From contig NZ_LGLN01000032.1 of assembly GCF_001293775.1 (NCBI RefSeq), positions 249,705-313,704 of the forward strand: 64,000 nt of DNA, given 5' to 3'. A program made the translations under genes and the position numbers. The notes under the pieces were generated by a model. That model ran no database searches, was not told the DNA's origin, and was given only the letters and a program-made list of their open reading frames with translations. This document shows positions 49,867 to 63,779 of this stretch, one piece after another; the stretch's first letter is position 1; each line of letters opens with the position of its first letter. Source of the stretch: Pseudomonas syringae pv. cilantro (lineage in GTDB: Bacteria > Pseudomonadota > Gammaproteobacteria > Pseudomonadales > Pseudomonadaceae).

Positions 49867-52140
49867 TCAGGCCATTTCTGCCGTAGTCTCGAAATCAAAG
49901 GTGATCTCGCCATCCCTGATGTCGATATGCACCACGCCACCGTGCTCGGACAACTCGCCGAACAGGATCTCTTCCGCCAACGGACGCTTGATCTTGTCCT
50001 GAATCAGGCGCGCCATCGGCCTGGCACCCATCGCCGCGTCGTAACCGCCCTGCGCCAGCCAGCTTCTCGCTGCCTCGGACACTTCGAGCAATACGCGCTT
50101 GTCTTCCAGCTGGGCCTGAAGCTCGGTAAGGAACTTGTCGACCACACTCTTGATGACTTCGTGGCTGAGACGGCCAAACTGGATGATGGTATCCAGACGG
50201 TTGCGGAACTCCGGTGTGAAGCTCTTCTTGATGACTTCCATCGCGTCAGACGAGTGGTCTTGGTGCGTGAAGCCTATCGAAGCCCGCGCAGCCGACTCGG
50301 CACCGGCGTTGGTGGTCATGATCACGATCACATTGCGGAAGTCCGCCTTGCGCCCGTTGTTGTCGGTGAGCGTACCGTGGTCCATCACCTGCAACAGCAG
50401 GTTGAAGACTTCCGGATGAGCCTTCTCGATTTCGTCGAGCAGCAGCACGCAATGTGGCTGGCGTGTGATGGCCTCTGTCAGCAAGCCGCCCTGATCGAAA
50501 CCGACGTAGCCCGGAGGCGCGCCAATCAGACGGGACACGGTGTGCCGCTCCATGTATTCCGACATGTCGAAACGTATCAGCTCGACACCCAGCGCCTTGG
50601 CCAGCTGGCGAGCCGCTTCCGTCTTGCCGACACCCGTAGGACCGGCAAACAGGAACGAACCGACCGGCTTGTCAGGCGACTTGAGGCCTGCACGCGACAG
50701 CTTGATGGCAGTCGACAGCGAATCGATCGCCGCATCCTGACCAAATACGGTGAGTTTGAGATCACGTTCCAGATTACGCAGCAGCTCCTTGTCGGAACTG
50801 TTGACATGTTTTGGTGGAATACGCGCGATCTTGGCGACGATGTCCTCGACCTGCGGCACGTCAATGCGCTTGACGCGCTTTTCGACCGGTTGCAGGCGCT
50901 GGTAGGCACCCGCCTCGTCGATCACATCGATTGCCTTGTCAGGCATGTGACGATCATTGATGTAGCGTGAGGCCAGTTCTGCCGCCGCACGCAGGGCTTC
51001 ATCACTGTACTCGATGCTGTGATGCTGCTCGAAACGGCTCTTCAGGCCACGCAGGATGCCAATTGTGTCTTCAACCGAGGGCTCGGACACATCGACTTTC
51101 TGGAAACGACGCGCCAGGGCGCGATCCTTCTCGAAAATCCCGCGAAACTCCTGGAACGTGGTCGAACCGATGCAGCGAATATCACCGGAAGACAGCAACG
51201 GCTTGAGCAGGTTCGACGCATCCATGACGCCACCGGAAGCTGCACCAGCCCCAATGATGGTGTGAATCTCGTCGATGAACAGGATCGCCTGCGGCCGCTT
51301 GCGCAGCTCGTTGAGCAACGCTTTGAAGCGCTTCTCGAAATCGCCACGGTATTTCGTCCCGGCCAGCAAAGCGCCAAGATCGAGCGAATAGACGACGCTG
51401 TTGGCCAGCAGATCAGGGACCTGGTTGTCGACGATGCGCTTGGCCAGACCTTCGGCAATGGCCGTTTTACCGACCCCGGCCTCGCCCACCAGCAGCGGGT
51501 TATTCTTGCGACGACGAGCCAGAATCTGAGCCACGCGTTCGACTTCGACTTCGCGACCGACCAACGGATCAATGCGTCCCTGACGCGCCAATTCGTTCAG
51601 ATTGCTGGCATAGGCATCCAGAGGATTGCCTGAGGAAGATGCTTCACCGCCCTCGTCGTCCTGCATATCTTGCTCACCTTCAGAAGAGTGCTCGCCGTGC
51701 CCCGGGACCTTGGAGATACCATGGGCAATGTAATTGACGACATCGATCCGGGCCACACTCTGCTGCTTGAGCAGAAATACGGCCTGGCTTTCCTGCTCAC
51801 TGAAAATCGCAACCAGCACATTGGCGCCCGTAACTTCGCGCTTGCCGGAGCTTTGTACATGGAAGACTGCGCGTTGCAGCACGCGCTGGAAGCCCAGCGT
51901 CGGCTGAGTCTCGCGATCCTCGTCGTGGACGGGAATCAACGGAGTGGTGGAGTCGATAAACTCCTGCAGATCATGCTTGAGTTTATCGAGGTTTGCGCCG
52001 CAGGCACGCAGGACAGTGGCTGCAGCCTCATTATCCAATAGAGCCAGCAGGAGATGCTCGACCGTCATGAACTCATGACGCTTCGAACGTGCCTCCTTGA
52101 AGGCAAGATTGAGGGTGACTTCGAGCTCACGGTTTAACAT
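49867..52140 (-). CDS. clpA: ATP-dependent Clp protease ATP-binding subunit ClpA
   Basis: A 757-residue AAA+ unfoldase that feeds ClpP. The N-terminal Clp repeat domain (about 1-145) binds ClpS. D1 has Walker [14 protein letters not shown], and D2 has [13 protein letters not shown]. The [16 protein letters not shown] pore region and the C-terminal IGL-type region are in order. The start lies 30 bases after clpS, so the two form an operon. Confidence 0.97.
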   Translation of the reverse strand: MLNRELEVTLNLAFKEARSKRHEFMTVEHLLLALLDNEAAATVLRACGANLDKLKHDLQEFIDSTTPLIPVHDEDRETQPTLGFQRVLQRAVFHVQSSGKREVTGANVLVAIFSEQESQAVFLLKQQSVARIDVVNYIAHGISKVPGHGEHSSEGEQDMQDDEGGEASSSGNPLDAYASNLNELARQGRIDPLVGREVEVERVAQILARRRKNNPLLVGEAGVGKTAIAEGLAKRIVDNQVPDLLANSVVYSLDLGALLAGTKYRGDFEKRFKALLNELRKRPQAILFIDEIHTIIGAGAASGGVMDASNLLKPLLSSGDIRCIGSTTFQEFRGIFEKDRALARRFQKVDVSEPSVEDTIGILRGLKSRFEQHHSIEYSDEALRAAAELASRYINDRHMPDKAIDVIDEAGAYQRLQPVEKRVKRIDVPQVEDIVAKIARIPPKHVNSSDKELLRNLERDLKLTVFGQDAAIDSLSTAIKLSRAGLKSPDKPVGSFLFAGPTGVGKTEAARQLAKALGVELIRFDMSEYMERHTVSRLIGAPPGYVGFDQGGLLTEAITRQPHCVLLLDEIEKAHPEVFNLLLQVMDHGTLTDNNGRKADFRNVIVIMTTNAGAESAARASIGFTHQDHSSDAMEVIKKSFTPEFRNRLDTIIQFGRLSHEVIKSVVDKFLTELQAQLEDKRVLLEVSEAARSWLAQGGYDAAMGARPMARLIQDKIKRPLAEEILFGELSEHGGVVHIDIRDGEITFDFETTAEMA

Positions 52141-52170
52141 AGCTTCACCTCATACCCAAGTGGTCGGCGT

Positions 52171-52533
52171 TTAACCGTCCTTCTCGATCTCACAGAGTAG
52201 CGGATGCTGGCTCTCCCTGGCGTATTGATTGACCTGCATTGCCTTGGTCTCGGCGATGTCGCGGGTAAACAATCCGCAGACTGCCCGTCCCTCTGTATGG
52301 ACGGCCAGCATGACTTTGGTGGCCAACTCACGATTCAGGTTAAAAAACACCTCGAGTACTTCTACGACGAAATCCATCGGGGTGTAGTCATCATTGAACA
52401 AAACCACCTTGTACATCGGTGGCGCCTGCAGGGTCGGTTTGGCGTCCTGCACCGCGATGCCTGCCGAGTCGTCCTCGTGTGACTGCGGACCATCCTGATT
52501 TAATGTTAGTCGAATCTTGCTGAATGCATGCAT
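52171..52533 (-). CDS. clpS: Clp adaptor ClpS
   Basis: A 120-residue N-recognin. The flexible N-terminus leads to the core [23 protein letters not shown], with the DD and the hydrophobic pocket that binds N-terminal Leu, Phe, Tyr or Trp. [13 protein letters not shown] residues ([14 protein letters not shown]) close the pocket. It delivers proteins marked by Aat and Bpt to ClpA. Confidence 0.96.
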   Translation of the reverse strand: MHAFSKIRLTLNQDGPQSHEDDSAGIAVQDAKPTLQAPPMYKVVLFNDDYTPMDFVVEVLEVFFNLNRELATKVMLAVHTEGRAVCGLFTRDIAETKAMQVNQYARESQHPLLCEIEKDG

Positions 52534-52680
52534 GGAAAGAAACGTTCGTGTGAGGGCGGATTGAGCGACTAGTCACAGTCTGGCCGGTTTTCAAATGGAA
52601 TGCCGCATGACCTTGACTATCAGCTAAACGGTGTTACAAACAATAGAGCCCACATTGGGTAAAAAGGGTCCGCGCAGTCA

Positions 52681-52732
52681 ACCTAAATTTTTTAGGTCGG
52701 CGGATTGAAGTGGATGATACTCCTGACGGAGT
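52681..52732 (+). promoter_or_regulatory. two short hairpins in the cspD leader
   Basis: ACCTAAA (52681-52687) and TTTAGGT (52691-52697) form a perfect palindrome around TTT. A second stem pairs ACTCC (52719-52723) with GGAGT (52728-52732). Both lie in the last 75 bases before cspD. The first could be an operator or part of a terminator; the second could shape the 5' leader of this cold-shock-like gene. Confidence 0.4.
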
Positions 52733-52753
52733 CCTTTGCAGAGGGAGATTGTG

Positions 52754-53059
52754 ATGAAGGAAGGAAAAGTCAAGTGGTTCAACAATGCAAAAGGGTTTGG
52801 GTTCATAAACGAGGAGGTTAGCGGCAAAAAAACAGAGAATGACGATCACGCTGGTGATGACCTTTTCGCTCATTTTTCAGCCATTCAGATGGACGGCTAT
52901 AAAACTCTCAGAGCGGGCCAGAAGGTCAGTTTTGAAATCATTCAAGGCCCAAAAGGCCTGCATGCGATCAACATCAAGGCACTGGAAGCCAAACAGGAAG
53001 GTCCGGCAAAGGATATGCAGACCGCACGTAAGCACGAACAGGTTCCTGCAGATATCTGA
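52754..53059 (+). CDS. cspD: cold-shock domain protein CspD
   Basis: A 101-residue CSD protein. RNP1 is KGFGFI, and RNP2 is [10 protein letters not shown]. CspD inhibits replication in stationary phase in E. coli. The loop between the RNP motifs is longer than usual ([17 protein letters not shown], about ten added residues), and a charged C-terminal tail follows the barrel. The ATG at 52754 follows GGGAG. It is divergent from clpS, the usual Pseudomonas arrangement. Confidence 0.92.
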   Translation: MKEGKVKWFNNAKGFGFINEEVSGKKTENDDHAGDDLFAHFSAIQMDGYKTLRAGQKVSFEIIQGPKGLHAINIKALEAKQEGPAKDMQTARKHEQVPADI

Positions 53060-53429
53060 TGCCAAAGATGTTTGCCGGGGAAATTGTTGATACGGGATAT
53101 TTCACGCTAACTGAATCGCCAGGCATGCAATGAGCCTGTGTCGGCCCTTGAAGAAATTGCAGCTCGGTTTCCTCATACCGCCACGACTCCCCAGGGTATC
53201 GAATTAGCGGTTATTGCACCGCTGATGCCCCGACTCCAAAACACCTGAGCCCGCAGCTTTTCTTCGAGCTGTGCAACAGAATGCTCTCCCCTGCCCCCTA
53301 TGAAGTCCTGCCCGCCACTGCGCCCATTCGCCCCTCGCGCCTGCCCGATCCATTGGCTGCTCGTTCGACCAACGGCGGATATTCATTTTTCGATAGCTCG
53401 CATAGCATTTATGCGTGGTGCCAATGGTT
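53060..53429. other. spacer between cspD and idh promoter, no gene seen
   Basis: This stretch shows no frame with a recognisable product on either strand. It belongs to a 605-base gap (53060-53664) where some Pseudomonas genomes, from memory, carry the dimeric isocitrate dehydrogenase gene icd. Confidence 0.5.
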
Positions 53430-53438
53430 TGATATACT
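53430..53438 (+). promoter_or_regulatory. extended -10 promoter for idh
   Basis: TGATATACT is an extended -10 element (TGn plus TATACT). No good -35 box stands upstream, as is common with extended -10 promoters. Transcription would start near 53446, giving a leader of about 220 bases before idh. Confidence 0.5.
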
Positions 53439-53448
53439 CGCGCCGTGA

Positions 53449-55887
<2,439 letters not shown>

Positions 55888-55901
55888 GCAGCAAACCGGC
55901 G

Positions 55902-55961
55902 CAGCGCTTTTGATAAAGCGCTGCCTCGAAAAAATCCCCGGCCTGGTGCCGGGGATTTTTT
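55902..55961 (+). terminator. tandem hairpins and terminator after idh
   Basis: The first stem pairs CAGCGCTTT (55902-55910) with AAAGCGCTG (55915-55923). The second pairs AATCCCCGGC (55933-55942) with GCCGGGGATT (55948-55957), followed by six T including the stem end. Confidence 0.9.
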
Positions 55962-56042
55962 ATTTGCGCAAAGCCTGTCAGCAACAGGCCTGACTCAAGG
56001 TGCCTGGCAAATATTCTAGAAAAAACACATGATTCGGCTCGT

Positions 56043-57083
56043 TCAGGCCTTTAGCGTGCGCGACAGAAAATCGCGGATATACTCGGCGATTTCCGGCGCG
56101 TGCGTCTCCAGCGCGAAGTGTCCCGCGTCCAGAAGGTGCACTTCAGCGTTCGGGACGTCCTTGCGGAACGCTTCCGCGCCCGGCGGTATGAACGCAGGAT
56201 CGTGCTTGCCCCAGACCGCCAGCAACGCGGGCTGGTACGTGCGCAAGTAAGCCTGGAACGACGGATACGCCGCCACATTGCTTCGGTAATCGAGAATCAG
56301 GTCCAGCTGGATTTCTTCTGCACCGGGCCGCGACATGTACAGAATGTCCAGGTTGTAGCCATCCGGCGAAAGCTTTTCAGGATCGGCGCCCGTCCCGTAC
56401 TGCCAGTCGCGAATGGTTTGCGGCGACAACGAAGCGCGACACGCCTCGCGATTGGCCGCAGAAGGCTCGCGCCAATAGGCCTGCCATGGTCCCCATTGGT
56501 CACTGAAGCCTTCCAGATAGGCGTTGCCGTTCTGGCTGATAATCGCTGTCACCTTGTCCGGGTTGGCTGCTGCAAGCCGAAAGCCGACCGGTGCGCCGTA
56601 GTCGAAAACGTACAACGCATACGCGTTCAGCCCCAACGCCTCGGTAAACCCCTCAATCACCGCGTAGAGATTGTCGAAGGTGTAATCGAACTGTCCGCGT
56701 GGCGGCGCTTTGGTGTTACCGAAACCGGGCAGATCCGGGGCGATCAGGCGGTACTGCGTCGCCAGCAACGGCATCAGCGTGCGAAACATGTGGCTGGAGC
56801 TCGGAAAACCATGCAGCAGCAAGAGCACTGGCGCATCCTGGGGGCCGACTTCGCGATAGAAGACGTCCACTTCCCCCACTTTCCGGGTGTGAAACGTGAC
56901 GCGAAAGGCATCGTCAGTAGGCATGTTGTTTTCCCTGATCAGAGTTTTGTTGCCGGAAGACGCAGCGCTCGCCAGCGACGCACCGAGCGCCGAGGCCGCG
57001 CCTAACGCTGACGCCTGTAAAACCTTGCGCCGACTGACGACAGACACGGCATGTTCGGCGCTGGCTGGATCGAAGTTATTCAT
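56043..57083 (-). CDS. Tat-exported alpha/beta hydrolase (epoxide hydrolase / haloalkane dehalogenase-like)
   Basis: A 346-residue hydrolase. The N-terminus has a twin-arginine signal (SRRKVLQASALGAASALGAS), so a folded protein is sent to the periplasm. The core shows oxyanion motif LLHGFPSSSHMF, APDLPGFGNT, an Asp nucleophile in YVFDYGAPVG instead of GxSxG, VWGKHDPAF and the catalytic His in DAGHFALE. Asp nucleophiles are typical of epoxide hydrolases and dehalogenases. The lid domain spans about 185-275. It is divergent from the LysR gene at 57223, which probably controls it. Confidence 0.88.
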   Translation of the reverse strand: MNNFDPASAEHAVSVVSRRKVLQASALGAASALGASLASAASSGNKTLIRENNMPTDDAFRVTFHTRKVGEVDVFYREVGPQDAPVLLLLHGFPSSSHMFRTLMPLLATQYRLIAPDLPGFGNTKAPPRGQFDYTFDNLYAVIEGFTEALGLNAYALYVFDYGAPVGFRLAAANPDKVTAIISQNGNAYLEGFSDQWGPWQAYWREPSAANREACRASLSPQTIRDWQYGTGADPEKLSPDGYNLDILYMSRPGAEEIQLDLILDYRSNVAAYPSFQAYLRTYQPALLAVWGKHDPAFIPPGAEAFRKDVPNAEVHLLDAGHFALETHAPEIAEYIRDFLSRTLKA

Positions 57084-57222
57084 AGCAGAACCCGACTGGA
57101 TGAATTGACCGCCATCCTAGTTGTTGCGCAATTCGGTCAGAATCACCATAAAACTCAATTCACTCTTTCAATATCTGAAATACTGGCGGAAATCAGACAG
57201 CGCCAGAGCGTGCAGGCGAGAC

Positions 57223-58128
57223 ATGGACCGTATTCAGGAAATGACCCTTTTTGCGAGCCTGGCCGAACACACCAGCTTCGCCGCCGTGGCTCGCCAGTCG
57301 GGCCTGTCGACGGCCACGGTGACTCGGGCAGTTTCAAGCCTGGAAAGCCGCCTGGGAATCCTGCTGGTTGTGCGCACCACCCGTAACATGCGGCTCACCG
57401 AGGCCGGCCAACGGTTCGCCGTCGATTGCCGCCGGTTGCTTGGCGATCTTGCCGAAGCTGAAAACGCAGCAGGCGGCCTGCACGCGTTTCCATCCGGCTC
57501 GTTGACGGTCACCGCCCCGCAGATGTTCGGCGCGCTGCATGTCGTGCCGGTATTGACGAGCTTTCTCGACCAACACCCCTCTGTCGACGTCCGTGCCATA
57601 CTCGTGGACCGAGTCGTGTCCATGCTCGACGAAGGGGTCGACGTGGCTGTCAGGATCGGCACCCTGCCCGACTCGTCCCTTATTGCGATCCCGACTGGCA
57701 GCGTGCGGCGCATGGTCTGCGCGTCTCCCGCCTACCTGGCGAAGCACGGCGTCCCGCAGCATCCTGATGATTTGCGGCGCCATTCGACCATCTCGACCAC
57801 CACCTTTGAACGTCCGCCCCATTGGCTGTTCCGGATCGCCAACGGGGATTACTCAGTGGACGTGGGCTCCCGACTCAGTCTGACCTCCTATCAGGCAGCC
57901 ATCAGCGCGGCGTTACAGGGCTGGGGCCTGACTCAGGTGCCGTTTTACCAGATACGCGAGCATTTGCAGGACGGCAGGCTTGAATCCGTACTGGACGCTT
58001 TCGAAATCACGCCGGAACCGGTGCACGTTGTCTACCTGGAAGGCCGCCGCGGCTCCTCCAAGGTGCGCGCATTTGTCGACTTCTGCGTCAGGGCCCTGAG
58101 GCACGATCTGCACTTCGATCAAAAATAG
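57223..58128 (+). CDS. LysR family transcriptional regulator
   Basis: A 301-residue LysR regulator: helix-turn-helix at 1-60 (LFASLAEHTSFAAVARQSGLS, SLESRLGILLVVRTTRNMRL) and an effector domain from about 90 with GVDVAVRIGTLPDSSLIA, typical of the CrgA-like subgroup. Divergent from the Tat hydrolase across 139 bases. The ATG at 57223 follows AGGCGAG. Confidence 0.93.
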   Translation: MDRIQEMTLFASLAEHTSFAAVARQSGLSTATVTRAVSSLESRLGILLVVRTTRNMRLTEAGQRFAVDCRRLLGDLAEAENAAGGLHAFPSGSLTVTAPQMFGALHVVPVLTSFLDQHPSVDVRAILVDRVVSMLDEGVDVAVRIGTLPDSSLIAIPTGSVRRMVCASPAYLAKHGVPQHPDDLRRHSTISTTTFERPPHWLFRIANGDYSVDVGSRLSLTSYQAAISAALQGWGLTQVPFYQIREHLQDGRLESVLDAFEITPEPVHVVYLEGRRGSSKVRAFVDFCVRALRHDLHFDQK

Positions 58129-58189
58129 CGCGCAGCGTTGTCCGCACTGTCTGTTACGGTTGACTGAATTTCCCCAAGAGCCCCTTCCC

Positions 58190-58636
58190 ATGACCTGGCA
58201 AGCCCACGTTACCGTCGCGACCATTGTCGAAGATCAGGGCCGCTTTCTTTTCGTTGAAGAAATGAAAGGCGGTCGCAGCGTACTCAATCAACCGGCCGGC
58301 CATCTGGACCCGAACGAAAGCCTGCAGCGCGCAGCCGTTCGGGAAACCCTCGAAGAAACCGGCTGGGACGTCGAACTGACCAGCGTCACAGGTATTTATC
58401 TGTACACAGCGCCCAGCAATGGCGTGACTTACCAGCGCATCTGCTTCGCCGCCAAAGCCCTGCGCCACAACCCGGACTACGTGCTGGACGACGGCATCAT
58501 CGGCCCGGTCTGGCTGACCCGCGATGAACTGCTGGCCGAACAGGTGCGCTGGCGCAGCGAACTGGTCTTGCGCTGCCTGGACGACTACCTGAATGCCGAA
58601 CACTTCAGTCTTGACCTGCTGCGCGACAAGGCGTGA
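58190..58636 (+). CDS. nudJ: Nudix hydrolase NudJ
   Basis: A 148-residue Nudix enzyme. The Nudix box is GHLDPNESLQRAAVRETLEETGWDV in consensus form, giving metal-bound pyrophosphatase activity. It lies upstream of mnmA, the same order as nudJ-mnmA-hflD-purB in E. coli, where NudJ hydrolyses HMP-PP and nucleotides. Confidence 0.93.
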   Translation: MTWQAHVTVATIVEDQGRFLFVEEMKGGRSVLNQPAGHLDPNESLQRAAVRETLEETGWDVELTSVTGIYLYTAPSNGVTYQRICFAAKALRHNPDYVLDDGIIGPVWLTRDELLAEQVRWRSELVLRCLDDYLNAEHFSLDLLRDKA

Positions 58637-58654
58637 GACTCGACGCCTCCAGCC

Positions 58655-58663
58655 TGTTAGAAT
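58655..58663 (+). promoter_or_regulatory. extended -10 promoter before mnmA
   Basis: TGTTAGAAT matches TGn plus TAGAAT, five of six consensus bases, 33 bases before the mnmA start. Read-through from nudJ is also possible since no terminator separates them. Confidence 0.5.
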
Positions 58664-58696
58664 CGCGTCCTTTTACAGGTCAGCCGTTGAATCCCC

Positions 58697-59827
58697 ATGC
58701 GTGATCCAGCCCCCTCGAACTCAGCAATGAAGCGCGTCATAGTCGGCATGTCCGGCGGCGTGGACTCTTCCGTTTCCGCCGTACTGCTCATGGAGCAGGG
58801 TTATCAGGTGGAAGGCTTGTTCATGAAGAACTGGGAAGAAGACGACGGAACGGAATACTGCACGGCACGCGAAGATCTGGCAGATGCCCAGGCGGTGTGC
58901 GACAAGATCGGCATCAAGCTGCACACCGCCAACTTCGCTGCCGAGTATTGGGACAACGTGTTCGAACATTTCCTCGAAGAGTACAAAGCCGGGCGCACTC
59001 CAAACCCGGACATCCTTTGCAACCGGGAAATCAAGTTCAAGGCCTTCCTCGAATACGCCCTCATGCTGGGCGCCGATCTGATTGCCACCGGCCATTACGT
59101 GCGCCGTCGTGATACCGACGGGCGCACCGAACTGCTCAAGGGCCTGGACCCGAACAAGGACCAGAGCTACTTCCTGCATGCGGTGGGCGGCGAGCAGATC
59201 GCCCGCACGCTGTTTCCGGTCGGCGAGCTGGAAAAGCCGCAAGTGCGCGCGATTGCAGAAAAGCACGGCCTGGCGACGGCCAAGAAGAAGGACTCCACCG
59301 GCATCTGCTTCATTGGCGAGCGGCGCTTCACAGACTTCCTGCGCCAGTACCTGCCGGCCCAGCCCGGTGAGATCAAAACGACTGAAGGTGAAGTCATCGG
59401 GCGCCATAGCGGCCTGATGTATCACACCATCGGCCAGCGTCAGGGCCTGGGGATTGGCGGCCTCAAGGACGCCAGCGACGATCCGTGGTACGTGCTGGTC
59501 AAAGACCTGCAAAACAACGAGCTGATCGTCGGCCAGGGCAATGACCATCCGTGGCTATTCTCCAGCGCGCTGGTCAGTTCGGAAATCTATTGGGTCAACC
59601 CGATCGATCTGAGCAGCCCGCGCAGGCTGACCGCCAAGGTCCGTTACCGCCAGAGCGACCAGCCCTGCACGCTGGAAAAAACCGCTGATGGCTACCGGGC
59701 CACATTTGATGACCCGCAACGCGCGGTCACACCCGGCCAGTCGGTCGTGTTCTACGATGGCGAAATCTGTCTGGGCGGCGGCGTAATCGAAGTTGCCGAA
59801 CCCTGGACCAGCAAGGACAAGCGTTGA
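58697..59827 (+). CDS. mnmA: tRNA-specific 2-thiouridylase MnmA
   Basis: A 376-residue enzyme that adds sulfur to U34 of tRNA-Lys, -Glu and -Gln, using sulfur passed from TusE. PP-loop [15 protein letters not shown], catalytic Cys in [14 protein letters not shown] and the second Cys in [14 protein letters not shown] are all present. An internal ATG at 58727 could be an alternative start. The whole Tus relay is also in this window (36.5-37.8 kb). Confidence 0.97.
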   Translation: MRDPAPSNSAMKRVIVGMSGGVDSSVSAVLLMEQGYQVEGLFMKNWEEDDGTEYCTAREDLADAQAVCDKIGIKLHTANFAAEYWDNVFEHFLEEYKAGRTPNPDILCNREIKFKAFLEYALMLGADLIATGHYVRRRDTDGRTELLKGLDPNKDQSYFLHAVGGEQIARTLFPVGELEKPQVRAIAEKHGLATAKKKDSTGICFIGERRFTDFLRQYLPAQPGEIKTTEGEVIGRHSGLMYHTIGQRQGLGIGGLKDASDDPWYVLVKDLQNNELIVGQGNDHPWLFSSALVSSEIYWVNPIDLSSPRRLTAKVRYRQSDQPCTLEKTADGYRATFDDPQRAVTPGQSVVFYDGEICLGGGVIEVAEPWTSKDKR

Positions 59828-60447
59828 TGACCCCGATTCAGGAACAACTGATCGCTCTGGGTGCAGTATTCCAGGCCGCCGTGCTGGTCGACCGGATCGC
59901 CAAGACCGGGCAGGTCAGCGAGGCAGCGCTGAGCTGCATGCTGGGCAGCGTGCTGGTGGTCGACCCCAAGGATACGCTGGACGTCTACGGCGGCGACGAC
60001 CTCAACCTGCACGAGGGCTATCGCGCCATGGCCAGCGCTCTGGAACGCGATCCGGCCACGCTGCAACGCGAACCGCTACGCTATGCCCTGTCGATGCTTG
60101 CCCTCGAGCGTCAACTGGCAAAGCGCGATGACATGCTTGAAATCATCGGCAAACGCATTCCGGTCATTCAGTCTCAGGTCGAGCATTTCGGCGTGGCACA
60201 CGAAAACGTGATTGCCGCCACCGGCGCCCTGTATCAGGACACGCTCAGCACTCTGCGCCAGCGCATTCAGGTGCAAGGCGACATGCGTAACCTGCAGCAA
60301 CCCAACAACGCGTCGAAGATCCGCGCCATCCTGCTGGCCGGTATCCGCTCGGCACGGCTGTGGCGACAAGTTGGCGGGCATCGCTGGCAACTGGTGTTTA
60401 GCCGTCGCAAGTTATTGAAAGAACTGTATCCATTGCTGCATGGCTGA
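59827..60447 (+). CDS. hflD: lysogenization regulator HflD homologue
   Basis: A 206-residue helical, membrane-associated protein of the HflD/YcfC family, which in E. coli binds phage lambda CII. It starts [23 protein letters not shown] and ends [21 protein letters not shown]. The ATG overlaps the mnmA stop by one base. Confidence 0.94.
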   Translation: MTPIQEQLIALGAVFQAAVLVDRIAKTGQVSEAALSCMLGSVLVVDPKDTLDVYGGDDLNLHEGYRAMASALERDPATLQREPLRYALSMLALERQLAKRDDMLEIIGKRIPVIQSQVEHFGVAHENVIAATGALYQDTLSTLRQRIQVQGDMRNLQQPNNASKIRAILLAGIRSARLWRQVGGHRWQLVFSRRKLLKELYPLLHG

Positions 60448-61950
<1,503 letters not shown>

Positions 61951-61969
61951 CACGCAAAAATATTGCACA

Positions 61970-61992
61970 CGCCCGGCTGTGCCGGGCGTTTT
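61970..61992 (+). terminator. rho-independent terminator of purB
   Basis: CGCCCGGC (61970-61977) pairs with GCCGGGCG (61981-61988) around TGT, then TTTT. Confidence 0.9.
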
Positions 61993-62010
61993 CATTTCAA
62001 GGGCTTACAC

Positions 62011-63177
62011 ATGAATCCTGATATTCCTCTTCAACTTCTGGGCGGCATCAGCGCGCGCGTTTTCATGCGCGACTACTGGCAGAAAAAACCGCTGCTGATC
62101 CGTCAGGCACTGCCAGACTTCCAAAGCCCGATCGATGCTGACGAGCTGGCTGGTCTGGCCCTGGAAGAAGAAGTCGAGTCGCGCCTGGTCATCGAGAACG
62201 GCGAGCGCCCATGGGAATTGCGTCGCGGCCCGTTCGCCGAAGACGAGTTCAGCAAACTGCCTGAACGTGACTGGACCCTGCTGGTGCAAGCAGTCGACCA
62301 GTTCGTCCCGGAAGTCAGCGAGTTGCTGGAAAACTTCCGTTTTCTGCCGAGCTGGCGCATTGACGATGTGATGATCAGCTACGCAGCACCAGGCGGCAGC
62401 GTCGGCCCGCATTTCGATAACTATGACGTGTTCCTGCTTCAGGGCCATGGCAAACGTCACTGGCAGATCGGCCAGATGTGCGACGCCGAGAGCCCGCTGC
62501 TGGAGCACGCCGATCTGCGCATTCTCGCCGGGTTTGAAAAGACTGAAGAATGGACGCTGGAACCGGGTGACATGCTCTATCTGCCGCCGCGACTGGCTCA
62601 CTGCGGCGTTGCCGTGGATGAATGCCTGACCTACTCGGTCGGCTTCCGCGCCCCCGGTGCGGCTGAAGTACTCACTCATTTCACCGACTTCCTGGCCCAG
62701 TTCATTACCGATGAAGAGCGCTACACTGACGCCGACGCGCAACCGGTCAGCGATCCTCATCAGATCCAGCGCGACGCGCTTGATCGCCTCAAGGCCCTGC
62801 TCGCAGAGCACATGAGCGACGAGCGCCTGCTGCTGACCTGGTTCGGCCAGTTCATGACCGAACCGCGCTACCCGGAACTGGTCACCGGGCCGGAGCTGGC
62901 TGAAGAGGAACTGCTCGACAGCCTCGAACAGGGGGCCGTGCTGATTCGCAACCCGGCGGCCCGCCTGGCTTGGTCTGAAGTCGACGACGATCTGCTACTG
63001 TTTGCCAGCGGCCAGAGCCGCCTGTTGCCCGGCAGCCTGCGTGAACTGCTCAAAATGATCTGTGCAGCTGATGCGCTGCACAGTGAAAACCTCGGCCAAT
63101 GGTTGGCCGATGACGAGGGTCGCAATCTCCTTTGCGAACTCGTAAAACAAGGAAGCCTGGGATTTGCCGATGAATAA
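62011..63177 (+). CDS. roxA: ribosomal protein uL16 arginine hydroxylase (JmjC/cupin, RoxA/YcfD)
   Basis: A 388-residue 2-oxoglutarate/Fe(II) oxygenase that hydroxylates an arginine of ribosomal protein L16. Iron ligands are in SVGPHFDNYDVF (HxD) and LPPRLAHCGVAV (second His). The C-terminal half is the dimerisation and winged-helix part of YcfD. ATG at 62011 lies just after the purB terminator. Confidence 0.93.
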   Translation: MNPDIPLQLLGGISARVFMRDYWQKKPLLIRQALPDFQSPIDADELAGLALEEEVESRLVIENGERPWELRRGPFAEDEFSKLPERDWTLLVQAVDQFVPEVSELLENFRFLPSWRIDDVMISYAAPGGSVGPHFDNYDVFLLQGHGKRHWQIGQMCDAESPLLEHADLRILAGFEKTEEWTLEPGDMLYLPPRLAHCGVAVDECLTYSVGFRAPGAAEVLTHFTDFLAQFITDEERYTDADAQPVSDPHQIQRDALDRLKALLAEHMSDERLLLTWFGQFMTEPRYPELVTGPELAEEELLDSLEQGAVLIRNPAARLAWSEVDDDLLLFASGQSRLLPGSLRELLKMICAADALHSENLGQWLADDEGRNLLCELVKQGSLGFADE

Positions 63178-63601
63178 AATCACTGTATCTGTCGCCCAAT
63201 GGCAGAAGAACAACGCCGATATCCGGCGCATACGCGACTCAGTGTTCATTGCCGAGCAGTCGGTGCCGCCGGAGCTGGAGTGGGACGCCGAAGACGCGGC
63301 TGCCGTGCACTTTCTGGCCTGGGAAGGCGACTATGCGGTAGGCACTGCGCGCCTTCTGACAGACGGTGAAATCGGCCGGCTCTCGGTGCTCAAGGACTGG
63401 CGCGGCCTGAAGGTCGGTGAAGCCTTGCTCAGCGCAGTGATCGATGAAGCAGAGAAGCGCGGGCTACAGCCGCTCAAGCTCAGTGCCCAGGTACAAGCCG
63501 TCGATTTCTACCAGCGTTTCGGCTTCGTAGTCACCAGCAAAGAGTTTCTTGAAGCCGGTCTGCCACATGTCGATATGCTTCGTCAGGTAGGACCAACCTG
63601 A
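63170..63601 (+). CDS. GNAT family acetyltransferase (ElaA/YjcF-like)
   Basis: A 143-residue GNAT protein. It opens with DIRRIRDSVFIAEQSVPPELEWD, the pattern of the small acyl-CoA acyltransferase group, and has GRLSVLKDWRGLKVGEALL for acetyl-CoA binding and VDFYQRFGFVV. The start overlaps the roxA stop by eight bases. A TTG at 63164 with GGAAG upstream is an alternative. Substrate unknown. Confidence 0.88.
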   Translation: MNKITVSVAQWQKNNADIRRIRDSVFIAEQSVPPELEWDAEDAAAVHFLAWEGDYAVGTARLLTDGEIGRLSVLKDWRGLKVGEALLSAVIDEAEKRGLQPLKLSAQVQAVDFYQRFGFVVTSKEFLEAGLPHVDMLRQVGPT

Positions 63602-63633
63602 TTATGTAGGCGTTTTAAGAAGCACTACATAAT
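63601..63633. repeat. perfect 9-bp inverted repeat after the GNAT gene
   Basis: ATTATGTAG (63601-63609) pairs with CTACATAAT (63625-63633) across 15 bases, starting on the last base of the stop codon. It is AT-rich, unlike the nearby terminator. Confidence 0.55.
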
Positions 63634-63637
63634 GGAT

Positions 63638-63697
63638 GCCCTGCCCTTTGCAGGCTGGTATTACTCATATCAGACTGTAAACAGGCAGGGCTTTTTT
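63638..63697 (+). terminator. terminator-like stem with large loop
   Basis: GCCCTGCC (63638-63645) pairs with GGCAGGGC (63684-63691), then six T. The 38-base loop is unusually large for a terminator and may fold on itself (TTTGCAGGCTGG, CAGACTGTAAAC). Confidence 0.55.
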
Positions 63698-63779
63698 CTG
63701 TCTGGCTGTTCAGCTTGCGTTCCCAACGGCCGACACAGTGGCACACTCATGCCTTAGGCACCCCTCGCGGAGAATGAAC

